A stretch of 64,000 nucleotides of DNA, taken from Pedobacter kyungheensis. GTDB lineage: Bacteria > Bacteroidota > Bacteroidia > Sphingobacteriales > Sphingobacteriaceae. Below are positions 8,471-17,185 of this stretch, piece by piece (position 1 is the first letter of the stretch; each line of letters opens with the position of its first letter). The position numbers and the translations under genes are program-made. Where the stretch lies: NCBI RefSeq assembly GCF_000812965.1, contig NZ_JSYN01000022.1:1-64000 (forward strand), given 5' to 3'. The notes under the pieces are model-generated. The model ran no database searches and was not told where the DNA came from. It worked only from the letters and a program-made list of their open reading frames with translations.

Positions 8471-8550
8471 AACTTTACCACGGATTTGCACAGTTAAACA
8501 CAGACACTTGAATATTTAAATCCGTGTTAATCCTTTTAATCTGTGGTTAT
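8471..8550. repeat. CCACGGATT/AATCCGTG short-word repeat
   Basis: Words ccacggatt, cacag, aatccgtg and atctgtggt are arranged so that the two ends are partly complementary. It belongs to the same loose class as 6772-6840 and fills the gap between the YitT gene and ribF. Confidence 0.5.
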
Positions 8551-8588
8551 TTATTTTGCCAACAGGCAATGATTTTAATTTAATTACA

Positions 8589-9581
8589 TTGAAAATATAC
8601 CATAACCTATCCGAATTTTCGAAATTAGATAATGCTATTGTAACCATCGGTACTTTTGATGGTGTACATTTTGGTCACCAGAAAATTATTAACCAACTGG
8701 TACAAAAAGCAAAAGCCGATAATGGCGAGAGTGTAATCCTCACTTTTTTTCCGCACCCCAGAATGATTATTGATCCTGAAAACCAGGATTTAAAAATGAT
8801 CAATACCATCAACGAAAAAGCCGATATCCTTAAGAACCTGGGCGTCGATCATTTGATTATTACTCCGTTTACGCGCGATTTTTCTAATCAGTTGCCTGAA
8901 GATTATATTAAAAATACCTTGGTTGATAATATTGGTACCAAACACATTATCATAGGTTACGATCATCGGTTTGGTAAAGATCGCCAAGGCAATTTAAATG
9001 ATTTAAAAGCTGCCGGCCTGCACTATGGCTTTACTGTTGAAGAGATAATGGAACAGGATATCCACGATGTAGCGGTAAGTTCAACCAAAATACGGCAGGC
9101 ACTTTTAGCCGGCGATGTAAGTTTGGCCAGCGATTACCTGGGCTATCCCTTTTCTATTTTCGGCAGGGTAATTAAAGGCGATAAAATTGGCCGTACCATC
9201 GGTTTTCCTACAGCAAATATCTTTGTTGAAGAAACGTATAAACTCATCCCCGGCGACGGTATTTACGCAGTAACGGTTGAAATAAATTCGGCGCCGAGCG
9301 TTGAGAGCTTGGCAACTGATCAACGCCAAACCTCAAACCCCATACTCCAAACTTACCAGGGAATGGCCTACATTGGGCAGCGCCCCACCATCAATGGTAT
9401 GACCAGGAATATTGAGGTCAACATTTTCGATTTTAACCAGGAGATTTACGGCCAGGACATTAAAATGAACTTCTTAAAATTCTTACGTCACGATGTAAAA
9501 TTTACCGGCCTAGAAGCTTTAACCATTCAGTTACAAAAAGACAAAGAAGCTACTTTAGCTTTTTTCGAAACGATAGCTTAA
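8589..9581 (+). CDS. ribF: Bifunctional riboflavin kinase / FAD synthetase
   Basis: Phosphorylates riboflavin to FMN and adenylylates FMN to FAD. The N-terminal nucleotidyltransferase has GTFDGVHFGH at 21-30; the C-terminal flavokinase has GRTIGFPTANI near 201-211 and GQRPTINGMTRNIEVNIFDF. The chosen start is TTG 8589 (MKIYHNLSEF, 330 residues); an upstream TTG at 8556 would add 11 residues that look unrelated. Odd feature: residues about 233-254, between the IYAVTVEI strand and TYQGMAYIG, are encoded by DNA resembling intergenic word repeats (CCAAACCTCAAACC...CTCCAAAC) and look like an in-frame insertion in a surface loop. Confidence 0.95.
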   Translation: MKIYHNLSEFSKLDNAIVTIGTFDGVHFGHQKIINQLVQKAKADNGESVILTFFPHPRMIIDPENQDLKMINTINEKADILKNLGVDHLIITPFTRDFSNQLPEDYIKNTLVDNIGTKHIIIGYDHRFGKDRQGNLNDLKAAGLHYGFTVEEIMEQDIHDVAVSSTKIRQALLAGDVSLASDYLGYPFSIFGRVIKGDKIGRTIGFPTANIFVEETYKLIPGDGIYAVTVEINSAPSVESLATDQRQTSNPILQTYQGMAYIGQRPTINGMTRNIEVNIFDFNQEIYGQDIKMNFLKFLRHDVKFTGLEALTIQLQKDKEATLAFFETIA

Positions 9582-9608
9582 AAAGCATAAAATCACGTTT
9601 TTTCTTTC

Positions 9609-9653
9609 AAAAAAGCCTCATTTTCGCTATATTAGCAGCAATGAGGCTTTTTT
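9609..9653 (+). terminator. Hairpin behind ribF overlapping the next start codon
   Basis: Perfect 14-bp arms (aaaaaagcctcatt / aatgaggctttttt) with a 17-nt loop, followed by a T-run: an intrinsic terminator for ribF. The right arm contains the ATG (9641) of the following small reading frame, so that start would be buried in the stem of any read-through transcript. Confidence 0.75.
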
Positions 9654-9994
9654 ACATCATTTTCTTCTTTGCCATTTCCATTCCTTTTGTGGTATTCGCA
9701 TCGCAGAAAAAACAAGATGATGCCTTATCTAAAAGCCAAAAAACGACTTTCGTAACCTGTAAAAAAAGTAAGCAACTCAAAAGCGATTTTCAACCCGATA
9801 CGGATAGTCTGCAAAAAGATCTGGTTAATAATCCTGTGCTTAAAATATCCTCATCGCCTTTTTTACTACTTGGGTTTTTAGTATTTCTTTTCTTTAAGCA
9901 TAATATCGCCGATACCAAAGCTGCAATTAAAAGATTAAATTATAATTATTGGTGCCTTTTTAAAATGCTGTACCCAAAACATGTTTTTTGGTAA
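9641..9994 (+). CDS. Small hypothetical membrane protein
   Basis: A 117-residue frame with a hydrophobic N-terminal segment (3-20, possible signal or anchor), a lysine/serine-rich middle, a second hydrophobic helix (about 72-86), and a basic aromatic tail ending in KHVFW. I do not recognise a family. The start codon lies in the right arm of a terminator-like hairpin, and no ribosome-binding site was seen, so either the frame is not expressed from this ATG or its translation is controlled by the fold. It may not be a real gene. Confidence 0.45.
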   Translation: MRLFYIIFFFAISIPFVVFASQKKQDDALSKSQKTTFVTCKKSKQLKSDFQPDTDSLQKDLVNNPVLKISSSPFLLLGFLVFLFFKHNIADTKAAIKRLNYNYWCLFKMLYPKHVFW

Positions 9995-10040
9995 GTAATT
10001 TCATTTTCTAACCACAGTGATGTGGTCTGATTAAAAATGC

Positions 10041-10054
10041 CGGGGTATACCCCG
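10041..10054. promoter_or_regulatory. 14-bp palindrome upstream of the antiporter gene
   Basis: CGGGGTATACCCCG is a perfect 14-bp palindrome 37 bases before the antiporter ATG. It is notably GC-rich for this region and looks like a repressor or activator site. A second small hairpin (accaca/tgtggt) lies at 10011-10026. No matching copy was noticed elsewhere in the window. Confidence 0.4.
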
Positions 10055-10091
10055 AACATAAATTATTTAATATCATTACTCGTTTTTACAG

Positions 10092-12305
10092 ATGCATTTA
10101 CCAGATTTAATTGCCGATTTAGGGTTAATTCTTGCTGCCGCAGGAATAACCACACTTATATTTAAAAAAATTAAACAGCCCCTTGTTTTGGGCTACATAC
10201 TGGCTGGCCTTTTGGTTGGCTCGCACCTTAACTTTTTCCCTTCTGTTACCGACACCAAGAGTATTAACATTTGGGGCGAAATTGGTGTAATTTTCCTGCT
10301 CTTCAGTTTAGGTTTAGAGTTCAGTTTTAAAAAATTAGTCAAAGTAGGCGGTTCTGCATCCATTACCGCTATTGTGAAGGTGCTGTTCATCATCCTGGTT
10401 GGTTACTTTGTAGGTAAAGCCATGGGTTGGGCCGATATGGACAGTTTGTTCCTGGGTGGGATTTTATCCATTTCCTCAACCATGATTACCATCAAGGCCT
10501 TTGAGGAGCTTGGCTTAAAACATAAAAAATTTGCAGGGTTGGTTTTTGGCGTTCTAATCGTAGAAGATTTGGTAGCCATTTTACTGTTGGTGTTATTTTC
10601 TACGCTCGCAGTAAGTCAGCAATCGGCTGGTACCGAAATGCTTTACTCTATTTTAAAACTGGCCTTCTTTTTAGTTTTATGGTTTTTAGGAGGCATTTTC
10701 TTAGTTCCTTCATTTTTAAAAGCCACCAGAAAATTAATGAACGATGAAACCATGTTGGTAGTATCGTTAGCATTGTGCCTGGTTATGGTTTTACTCGCCG
10801 ACAAGGTAGGCTTCTCGCCTGCGCTGGGCGCATTTATCATGGGCTCAATTCTGGCCGAAACTACGCAGGCCGAGCGAATCGAACACCTCACCAAATCGGT
10901 GAAAGATTTATTTGCCGCGGTATTTTTTGTTTCAGTAGGGATGCTGATCGATCCGGCTATGCTGGTTAAATACTGGGTACCTATTTTAATTGCGACATTG
11001 GTGATTATTATTGGAAAAATCATTTTCACCATTCTGGGAGCACTACTTTCTGGTCAGCCGTTAAAAACTTCGGTGCAATCGGGTATGAGTTTGGCGCAGA
11101 TTGGTGAGTTTTCGTTCATCATTGCCTCATTGGGTTTAACCTTAAAAGTGACCAGCGATTTTCTTTACCCCATTGCCGTAGCCGCAGCAGCCATTACCAC
11201 CTTTACCACGCCCTACCTGATTAAACTTTCAGAGCCTTTTTACGAGTTTTTAAAACGTATTTTACCAAAAAAATGGCAGGATGGAATTGAGCGCTACAGT
11301 TCGAGTACAGAGGGGATTACAACCTTAAGCGATTGGAGGATTTTATTAAGATCGTACATTTTTAATACCATTATTCATTCGGTAATTATCATCGCCATTA
11401 TTTTTCTGGCCTATCGTTATGTACAGCCTTTTATTGTACGCAACATTGCCAATAGCCTGACCTCAATTATTATTAGTGTAATTGTTTCCTTCATTCTGAT
11501 GTCGCCTTTTTTATGGGCATTATCTATACGCAGGATTCAGAAAACAGCCTATTCACATCTTTGGCTGAATAAAAAATATACCCGCGGACCACTAATTGCC
11601 ATTGAGGTTTTCAGGATTGCGCTGGGGATATTTTTCGTTGGTTTTTTAATGTACGAATTCTTCGACACCTGGATTGCAGCAGTTATTGCACTGGGGCTGA
11701 TTATTTTCGGCATGGTTATTTTCTCCAGAAAACTGCAATCGTTCTACGACAGGCTGGAAAGGCGTTTTATGTTAAATTTAAATGCCCGTGAGAACCAAAA
11801 ACCTGCTATTTTACCCTGGGATACCCACTTAACTGAACTGACTGTCTCGCCCGAATCGGAAGTTGTAGGCAAAACACTTACCGAATTAATGATCAGGGAA
11901 AAATACGGGGTAAATATTGCACTGATTGAACGTGGCAGAAACAACATCCCTACCCCTGGCCGGGATGAAAGGCTTTACCCTAACGATAAATTGCTTTTGA
12001 TTGGGGCCGACGACCAACTGGCTGCAGTAAAAACCATTTTAGAAGTAGATACACCAGAAAATGCAGCGGAAAACAATTTCCCGAATAAGGAAATGACCTT
12101 GCAAAGAGTAGTGGTACATGCCGAATCGCCAGTATATGGCCTAAGTATCAGAAATGCCGGAATCCGCGAAAAAGCACAGGCGCTTATTGTGGGTATCGAA
12201 CGTGGCGCCAAACGCATCTTGAATCCTTCGTCTGATTTTGTTTTCGATACGGGAGACGTAATTTGGATTGTAGGAAACAATAAGAAGATTAAAGAGGTTA
12301 TTTAA
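10092..12305 (+). CDS. CPA2-family cation:proton antiporter (KefB-like)
   Basis: A 737-residue membrane protein. Residues about 8-385 form the Na+/H+ exchanger domain with 11-12 helices; GFSPALGAFIMG near 238-249 is the conserved ion-site region. A further 3-4 helices follow (about 415-550), then two RCK-C (TrkA-C)-like regulatory domains (about 573-650 and 668-737), each with the ERG...D(K/V)LxxxG pattern. It lacks an NAD-binding TrkA-N domain, unlike KefB/KefC. It probably exchanges K+ or Na+ for protons and senses a ligand through the RCK-C pair. It is a single gene with a palindromic candidate operator upstream. Confidence 0.9.
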   Translation: MHLPDLIADLGLILAAAGITTLIFKKIKQPLVLGYILAGLLVGSHLNFFPSVTDTKSINIWGEIGVIFLLFSLGLEFSFKKLVKVGGSASITAIVKVLFIILVGYFVGKAMGWADMDSLFLGGILSISSTMITIKAFEELGLKHKKFAGLVFGVLIVEDLVAILLLVLFSTLAVSQQSAGTEMLYSILKLAFFLVLWFLGGIFLVPSFLKATRKLMNDETMLVVSLALCLVMVLLADKVGFSPALGAFIMGSILAETTQAERIEHLTKSVKDLFAAVFFVSVGMLIDPAMLVKYWVPILIATLVIIIGKIIFTILGALLSGQPLKTSVQSGMSLAQIGEFSFIIASLGLTLKVTSDFLYPIAVAAAAITTFTTPYLIKLSEPFYEFLKRILPKKWQDGIERYSSSTEGITTLSDWRILLRSYIFNTIIHSVIIIAIIFLAYRYVQPFIVRNIANSLTSIIISVIVSFILMSPFLWALSIRRIQKTAYSHLWLNKKYTRGPLIAIEVFRIALGIFFVGFLMYEFFDTWIAAVIALGLIIFGMVIFSRKLQSFYDRLERRFMLNLNARENQKPAILPWDTHLTELTVSPESEVVGKTLTELMIREKYGVNIALIERGRNNIPTPGRDERLYPNDKLLLIGADDQLAAVKTILEVDTPENAAENNFPNKEMTLQRVVVHAESPVYGLSIRNAGIREKAQALIVGIERGAKRILNPSSDFVFDTGDVIWIVGNNKKIKEVI

Positions 12306-12370
12306 ATGTCGGAGGTCATTGGTCGGAAGTCAGGGTTCCAAAAGCTGGAACTAAAAACTTCGGACTAATG
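12306..12370. repeat. Short-word repeat (GGTCGGAAGTC type)
   Basis: The spacer starts with tcggaggtcattggtcggaa and continues with ccaaaagctggaac and cttcggactaatg. It is made of near-repeats of GGTCGGA / GGAAGTC and their complements. This phrase-like composition is typical of the intergenic word repeats seen throughout the window. Confidence 0.45.
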
Positions 12371-12404
12371 AATTAAAAACATATCTTCGTACAGAACCTA
12401 ACCT

Positions 12405-13439
12405 ATGAAAGTCGACAGAGAAAAGAGTGAATTTCTGGATGATATGATTGAGCAATGGCAAAGCGATGGCTTAATTAACGAAGAAACCGGCGATAAGCTC
12501 CGTAAAAGTTATGAGGCTAAAAACTTCGACTGGTTACGCCTGGCGCAATATGCATTTTGGGTAGCTTTGGCCTGCGGATTTATTGCCCTGGGCTCATTAC
12601 TGATAGACAATTCGATTTTAAACTACTTAAAAAGGGTTTACAACACACCCAATATTGTAATTGCAATAGTATCGGGTGGCTTAGCGGGCTGGTTATATAT
12701 TTTAGGTTTCAGGCGAAAAAAAAGCCTTCCCCACCTCAAATTCAGCAATGAAGCTATTGTTTTCTCTGCCATTTTACTAACGGCAAATGCCATTGCCTAT
12801 TTTGGCAAAGTACTGGATAATGGCTCTGGTAATTTTTCAATTCTCATCCTGATTTCGGTTTTCATTTACGGAACCCTTGGTTATATATTTAATTCAAGGC
12901 TTATCTGGATTTTTGCCCTGATTTCTTTAGGTGCCTGGTTTGGTACCGAAACTGGCTACCTTAGCCGATGGAATTATTATTTCCTGGGTATGAACTATCC
13001 ATTGCGTTTTGTTGTTTTCGGAGCAGTGCTAACTGCAGCATCGTTCATTATGAAAGCCATCCCAAAAACTCAGCATTTTTTCCTTGCAACCTATATCGCC
13101 GGAATGGTGTATCTGTTTGTATCGCTATGGGCGCTGTCGGTATTTGGAAATTTCGCCAGTCTCGATGAGTGGTACAAAGTGAGACAATTGAGTTTATTCT
13201 ACTGGGCATTAATTTCGGCAGCTGTTTGTGCAGCCAGTACGTTGTTTGGTTTAAAATACCGCGATGATATTGCCCGGGAATTTGGCATTACGTTTTTGTT
13301 TATAAACCTCTACACACGCTACTTTGAGTATTTTTGGGATAGCTGGCATAAGGCCTTATTCTTTTCTGTTCTGGCGGCTTCTTTTTGGCTTATAGGAAGA
13401 AAAGCTGAAAAGATATGGAATGTGGAGTTTTTGAAATAA
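12405..13439 (+). CDS. DUF2157 family membrane protein
   Basis: A 344-residue protein: a soluble helical N-terminus (1-45, FLDDMIEQWQSDGLINEET...) followed by about nine to ten hydrophobic helices. N-terminal helical segment plus polytopic body fits DUF2157, a family of unknown function. TATCTTCG at 12382-12389, 15 bases before the ATG, is one mismatch from the -7 consensus and supports this start. Confidence 0.8.
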   Translation: MKVDREKSEFLDDMIEQWQSDGLINEETGDKLRKSYEAKNFDWLRLAQYAFWVALACGFIALGSLLIDNSILNYLKRVYNTPNIVIAIVSGGLAGWLYILGFRRKKSLPHLKFSNEAIVFSAILLTANAIAYFGKVLDNGSGNFSILILISVFIYGTLGYIFNSRLIWIFALISLGAWFGTETGYLSRWNYYFLGMNYPLRFVVFGAVLTAASFIMKAIPKTQHFFLATYIAGMVYLFVSLWALSVFGNFASLDEWYKVRQLSLFYWALISAAVCAASTLFGLKYRDDIAREFGITFLFINLYTRYFEYFWDSWHKALFFSVLAASFWLIGRKAEKIWNVEFLK

Positions 13440-13490
13440 GGAAGATTATTGCAACATGCATTTAGGCGACAAGTTTTAAAGGTTTTTAAA

Positions 13491-13841
13491 ATGGAAATAA
13501 ACAACCAAAATCTGTTTAATAAAGTTATTGAATTGTTGGTTAAGGCGCGACAGAAGGTATCGCAAACCATTAATAATACAATGGCTACAGCTTACTTCGA
13601 AATTGGCAAAATGATCGTTGAAGAGGAGCAGCAAGGAAAAGAAAGAGCTGAGTATGGCAAACAAATTTTAAATGAGCTTTCTGAAAAATTAGTTTCTGAA
13701 TTTGGCAAAGGCTTTTCGAAAAGAAATTTAGAACAAATGCGTCAGTTTTATCTAACTTACTCAATTGCGCAGACAGTGTCTGCGCAATTGAGTAAGGGTC
13801 AGAAGCTGTCTGACGAATTCAAAAATATCCATATTTTCTAA
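13491..13841 (+). pseudogene. Truncated DUF1016 (YhcG-type) nuclease, N-terminal domain only
   Basis: The 116 residues from ATG 13491 match the DUF1016 N-terminal domain: VIELLVKARQKVSQTINNT, YFEIGKMIVEEEQQG, YGKQILNELSEKL, FGKGFSKRNLEQMRQFY. Full-length members (about 340 residues) continue with a helical linker and a PDDEXK nuclease domain; here the frame stops after LSDEFKNIHIF, and no nuclease domain follows before yjbQ. I therefore call it a remnant. An in-frame ATG-like extension to 13449 is possible but unlikely. A 41-bp perfect palindrome sits near the truncation point. Confidence 0.75.
13756..13796. repeat. 41-bp near-perfect palindrome inside the DUF1016 remnant
   Basis: Perfect 20-bp arms (cttactcaattgcgcagaca and its reverse complement) surround a single G. 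It encodes the YSIAQTVSAQLSK part of the remnant. A second, smaller imperfect palindrome (gtcagaagctgtctgac, 13798-13814) follows directly. Confidence 0.85.
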
Positions 13842-13875
13842 AGGTGTTTAGAAAGTCTAAAATCAATTAGAATTA

Positions 13876-14298
13876 ATGAAAATATACCAGCAAGCCCTAA
13901 CACTCAGAGAAAGAAGAAGAGGCTTCCATATCATTACCAGTGAAATTGAGTACGCCCTACCCCAGATTGCCGAAATTTCGGTGGGAGTATGTCAGGTTTT
14001 TATTCAACATACTTCAGCATCATTAACCATCAACGAAAATGCCGATCCAACCGTCAGGGCTGATTTTGAAATGTTTTTCAATAAAACGGTAAAAGAAAAT
14101 GATCCGGATTATGAACATGATTATGAAGGATCGGATGATATGCCTGCACATTTAAAAGCAGCACTTTTAGGCAGTTCGGTAACCATCCCTATTCGTAATG
14201 GCCAGCTTGCACTGGGCACCTGGCAGGGCATTTATCTTTGCGAACACCGCAACTACGGCGGGCAAAGGAACCTGATTATTACCGCATGGGGCGCTTAG
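13876..14298 (+). CDS. YjbQ family protein (UPF0047)
   Basis: A 140-residue single-domain protein with the signature features of the YjbQ/UPF0047 family: FIQHTSASLTINENADP near 43-59, HLKAALLGSSVTIPI, and GTWQGIYLCEHRNYGG near 115-130, including the conserved histidines that bind metal. Some members have weak thiamine-phosphate synthase activity, but the physiological role is unsettled. Starts at ATG 13876 after a short AT-rich leader. Confidence 0.93.
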   Translation: MKIYQQALTLRERRRGFHIITSEIEYALPQIAEISVGVCQVFIQHTSASLTINENADPTVRADFEMFFNKTVKENDPDYEHDYEGSDDMPAHLKAALLGSSVTIPIRNGQLALGTWQGIYLCEHRNYGGQRNLIITAWGA

Positions 14299-14305
14299 CT
14301 ACAGC

Positions 14306-15274
14306 TTAAGATTTCTTTACTTCTTCTTTTATTTCAGGGTGATTATCCTGTATGGAATTATTTCCGGTTTCTACCTCAATTTCTTTTGTGGTTACGGCAT
14401 AGTGAGAAGGGTAAATTTCTGATCCAAAAGCCACTGCATAGGCTTTGGTAAACTCGGCACCAAAATACAGGATTATGGAAGAATAATACGTCCATAGAAG
14501 CACAACCACCAGCGAGCCTGTTGCACCATAAGTACCGCCCACATTGCTTTGCCCAATGTATAATGAAATGGCAAACTTGCCAATCATAAATAAAACGGCG
14601 GTAACAACTGCACCGGCTGTAACATCCTTCCACTTGATAATGGCATCGGGTAAAACCTTAAATATGACACCAAATATCAATGAAATAACAGCCAATGTAA
14701 CCACCTGGTTTAAGATATAAAAAACTACTATCGATACATCTTCAAACCTGGCTTGTAATCCTTTGCTAAAAGCATCCAGTAAAGAAGTAATGGCTAACGA
14801 TACGAGCAATACGAAACCAAGGCTAATAATTACCGAGAACGACAAAAAACGGTTCTGCAGCATTTTTACCCAACCTCTCTTTGGTTTCGGCTTCAGTCCC
14901 CAAATGGTATTAATCGAATCCTGAATATCGCCAAAAACCGTTGTAGCTCCGAGCAATAGTGTAAATATGCCAATAATTAAAGCAATGGTGCTTTTTCCAT
15001 CCAGGTAGGCATTTTTGATAAGTTGCTGTAAGGACGTTGCAGACTCACGACCTAAAAAGCTTTCCAACTGGGCATAAACCTGTCCTTCTGCAATTTCGCG
15101 ACCTAAAAATATGCCGCAGAGCGAAATGATTACAACTAACAACGGTGCCATCGAAAATACAGTGTAGTAAGCCAAGGAGCCACTTAGCTTGGTAACCTTA
15201 TGATCGGTAAAACCTGTAAATGATGCCTTCAACACAGACCAGATTGCCTTTAAAGTAATTTTATTCTTAGCCAT
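14306..15274 (-). CDS. YihY/BrkB family inner-membrane protein
   Basis: A 322-residue membrane protein with about six helices. The family pattern is clear: KLSGSLAYYTVFSMAPLLVV near the first helix, the LGATTVFGDIQDSINTIW segment, and GGTYGATGSLVVVLLWTYYS near the last ones. BrkB/YihY proteins are of uncertain function (an early RNase BN assignment was wrong). A charged tail follows residue 290. It converges with yjbQ, with stops 7 bases apart. Confidence 0.93.
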   Translation of the reverse strand: MAKNKITLKAIWSVLKASFTGFTDHKVTKLSGSLAYYTVFSMAPLLVVIISLCGIFLGREIAEGQVYAQLESFLGRESATSLQQLIKNAYLDGKSTIALIIGIFTLLLGATTVFGDIQDSINTIWGLKPKPKRGWVKMLQNRFLSFSVIISLGFVLLVSLAITSLLDAFSKGLQARFEDVSIVVFYILNQVVTLAVISLIFGVIFKVLPDAIIKWKDVTAGAVVTAVLFMIGKFAISLYIGQSNVGGTYGATGSLVVVLLWTYYSSIILYFGAEFTKAYAVAFGSEIYPSHYAVTTKEIEVETGNNSIQDNHPEIKEEVKKS

Positions 15275-15351
15275 AGCAGTTTAAGGATGATATGTTAATA
15301 TTTAAACCGCCGTTTTTTCGAATTGTTTGAGATTATGTTGATGGCTTAAAC

Positions 15352-15383
15352 AACAAAGCCCCGGTTTAAAACCAGGGCTTTGT
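15352..15383 (-). terminator. Terminator behind the alpha/beta hydrolase gene
   Basis: Fourteen-bp arms (acaaagccccggtt / aaccagggctttgt) with one G-T pair and a 4-nt loop lie about 22 bases after the hydrolase stop on the minus strand. Confidence 0.75.
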
Positions 15384-15404
15384 ACTCAATTCGCTTGATA
15401 TAAA

Positions 15405-16724
15405 CTATTTGGCTTTAATCCATTGGGCAATGTCGTTTACCAAAGTTTCTGATACACTGACCGCCGCCTGGTATTGTGCCATGGTGCCTTTTTCGCTTTG
15501 CGAACTTAAAAGGTGGTTCAAATCCGGATAAAATTTAAGCACTACGTTTTTCTTTTTTGCTAATGCTGCATTCCATAGATCGAAATCGGTTTTACCTACC
15601 TGAAAATCATTTCCACCTTGTAAAACATAAATTTTGGGTTTGCTCAGGCTTTTTGCAACTGCTACCTGGTTGTACGAATTTAAGTCGGCCCAATATTTTG
15701 CAGGAAGACCTAAAATAACTGAATCGGGCTTAATAGTAGTGCCCAATTGCGTAATCCTGCTTTTGTCAATCTCAACCATGGCATCGGCCAATTGCTTTTT
15801 AAAAGCAGCAGTGGTATCATTGGCCAGATTAAACATATAATTATTCTGATCTACAATAATATCAGTTAGCTTTCTGGCAGGTGCCGCAGCCAGAATAATT
15901 CCAGCCAAATCGGGTGTAAGTGTTGCCATTTTAGGCGCCAGCATACCACCAAGGCTATGTCCAAATACATAAACACTTTTCGGATCAGCTCCTGCAACGG
16001 TTTTAGCCATTGCTATAGCTGCACCAGCATCATCCAGCACTTCTTCTTTTACGGTATAAGGGCTTGCAAATTCATTTGGGTAAACCAAAGTCCGTTTTAC
16101 ATAACGAATAGAACCAATGCCTTTTGAAGCTAGGCCACCAGCCAAATCTTTAAACGGTTTGTTAGCGCCAACAGTTTCATCCATATCTCCAGGCCCCGAA
16201 CCATGCACAAAAACCACCATAGGAAAGTTTTTAGCATTTTTGGGTGTGGTTACAATTGCAGCCAGCTGCTTTCCGGCAGGACCAACATATACCGATTTTT
16301 CACTGTACAAGCTGGTATCTACATAACTTGGTTTTAAATAACTCGCTACTTTTTTCGATGGTGCCAGAAATATTCCCACTATCTTTTGCTGTTTATTGAA
16401 GCCAAGAATAAAGTTCTGATCGCCATTGGCAAATTTACCTTCCACCGTAACTGAAAAAAATTCGCCCTGCGTTTTACTTTGAATGGCATCAAAAGATTCT
16501 GATTTACCAAATTTAGTCCCGATATCACCCCAAAGCTTCTTTAAACTTTCTTCCGGCAGTTTAGTTTTTAGTGTATCATCAAAAAAGGCGTGTGCCTGGG
16601 TAAACTTCTCTTCCTGTAACAGTTTAAAAAAATCGTTGGCACTGTTAAATAACTGGATTACATTTTGAGAAAATGCAGTAGTAGTAAACAGTAAGGCAAT
16701 TATGAATAGGATACTTTTCTTCAT
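15405..16724 (-). CDS. Secreted alpha/beta hydrolase with N-terminal DUF3887-like domain
   Basis: A 439-residue protein with a signal peptide (1-19, cut after AFS). Residues about 22-125 form a DUF3887-type domain with its FNSANDFFKLLQEEKFTQA start; residues 140-439 form the hydrolase. Candidate catalytic triad: Ser257 in GHSLGG (255-260), Asp373 in QGGNDFQV and His404 in PDLNHLL; HGSGPGD at 174-180 is the oxyanion region. Probably a periplasmic esterase or peptidase-like hydrolase of unknown substrate. It is a single gene with its own terminator. Confidence 0.9.
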   Translation of the reverse strand: MKKSILFIIALLFTTTAFSQNVIQLFNSANDFFKLLQEEKFTQAHAFFDDTLKTKLPEESLKKLWGDIGTKFGKSESFDAIQSKTQGEFFSVTVEGKFANGDQNFILGFNKQQKIVGIFLAPSKKVASYLKPSYVDTSLYSEKSVYVGPAGKQLAAIVTTPKNAKNFPMVVFVHGSGPGDMDETVGANKPFKDLAGGLASKGIGSIRYVKRTLVYPNEFASPYTVKEEVLDDAGAAIAMAKTVAGADPKSVYVFGHSLGGMLAPKMATLTPDLAGIILAAAPARKLTDIIVDQNNYMFNLANDTTAAFKKQLADAMVEIDKSRITQLGTTIKPDSVILGLPAKYWADLNSYNQVAVAKSLSKPKIYVLQGGNDFQVGKTDFDLWNAALAKKKNVVLKFYPDLNHLLSSQSEKGTMAQYQAAVSVSETLVNDIAQWIKAK

Positions 16725-16803
16725 CTATGTTTGTTTAGTGCTTTACACCAAAGTTAATAATATTTGGTATGCAAAAGCCTGTAAACAAACGAGCCATTTA
16801 GTT

Positions 16804-17181
16804 TTAACTATTTTTAACATTTGCCTGCACCTTCTTCCATAAAATATAGGGGATAAACATGATAACCAATGCTACTAAAGGTGGGATTAAAAGTGCCACA
16901 CCATCGCCAACGAAAGCGCGCGAGGCAAAAGCACCGATAAAATTAATGGCAAAACCTGCAAATGCCCATTCTTTGATGGCTACAAATTTTTGTTGTAAAA
17001 TGGCTAAAGCCCCCAGTAGCTTTGCAATGCCAACTATAATGAGGAGATACATGGGGTAGCCTAAATGTCTTAACACCTCTTTACCAGCTTCTTGCTGTGT
17101 TACCCCACCAAAGCCATCCATGAGCATCATCAGGGCAAAAATAATAGTGGCAATCCAGTACCACGTGCTTAACTTTTTCAT
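16804..17181 (-). CDS. DoxX-like membrane protein
   Basis: A 125-residue protein with four hydrophobic helices, a DGFGGVTQQEAGKEVLRHLGYP stretch between helix 1 and 2, and the GIAKLLGALAIL motif of the DoxX-like family. It is the last gene of a tight three-gene operon (4-base gap behind the VOC gene). DoxX-like proteins are often linked with redox or stress functions, but its activity is unknown. Confidence 0.9.
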   Translation of the reverse strand: MKKLSTWYWIATIIFALMMLMDGFGGVTQQEAGKEVLRHLGYPMYLLIIVGIAKLLGALAILQQKFVAIKEWAFAGFAINFIGAFASRAFVGDGVALLIPPLVALVIMFIPYILWKKVQANVKNS

Positions 17182-17185
17182 TTTT

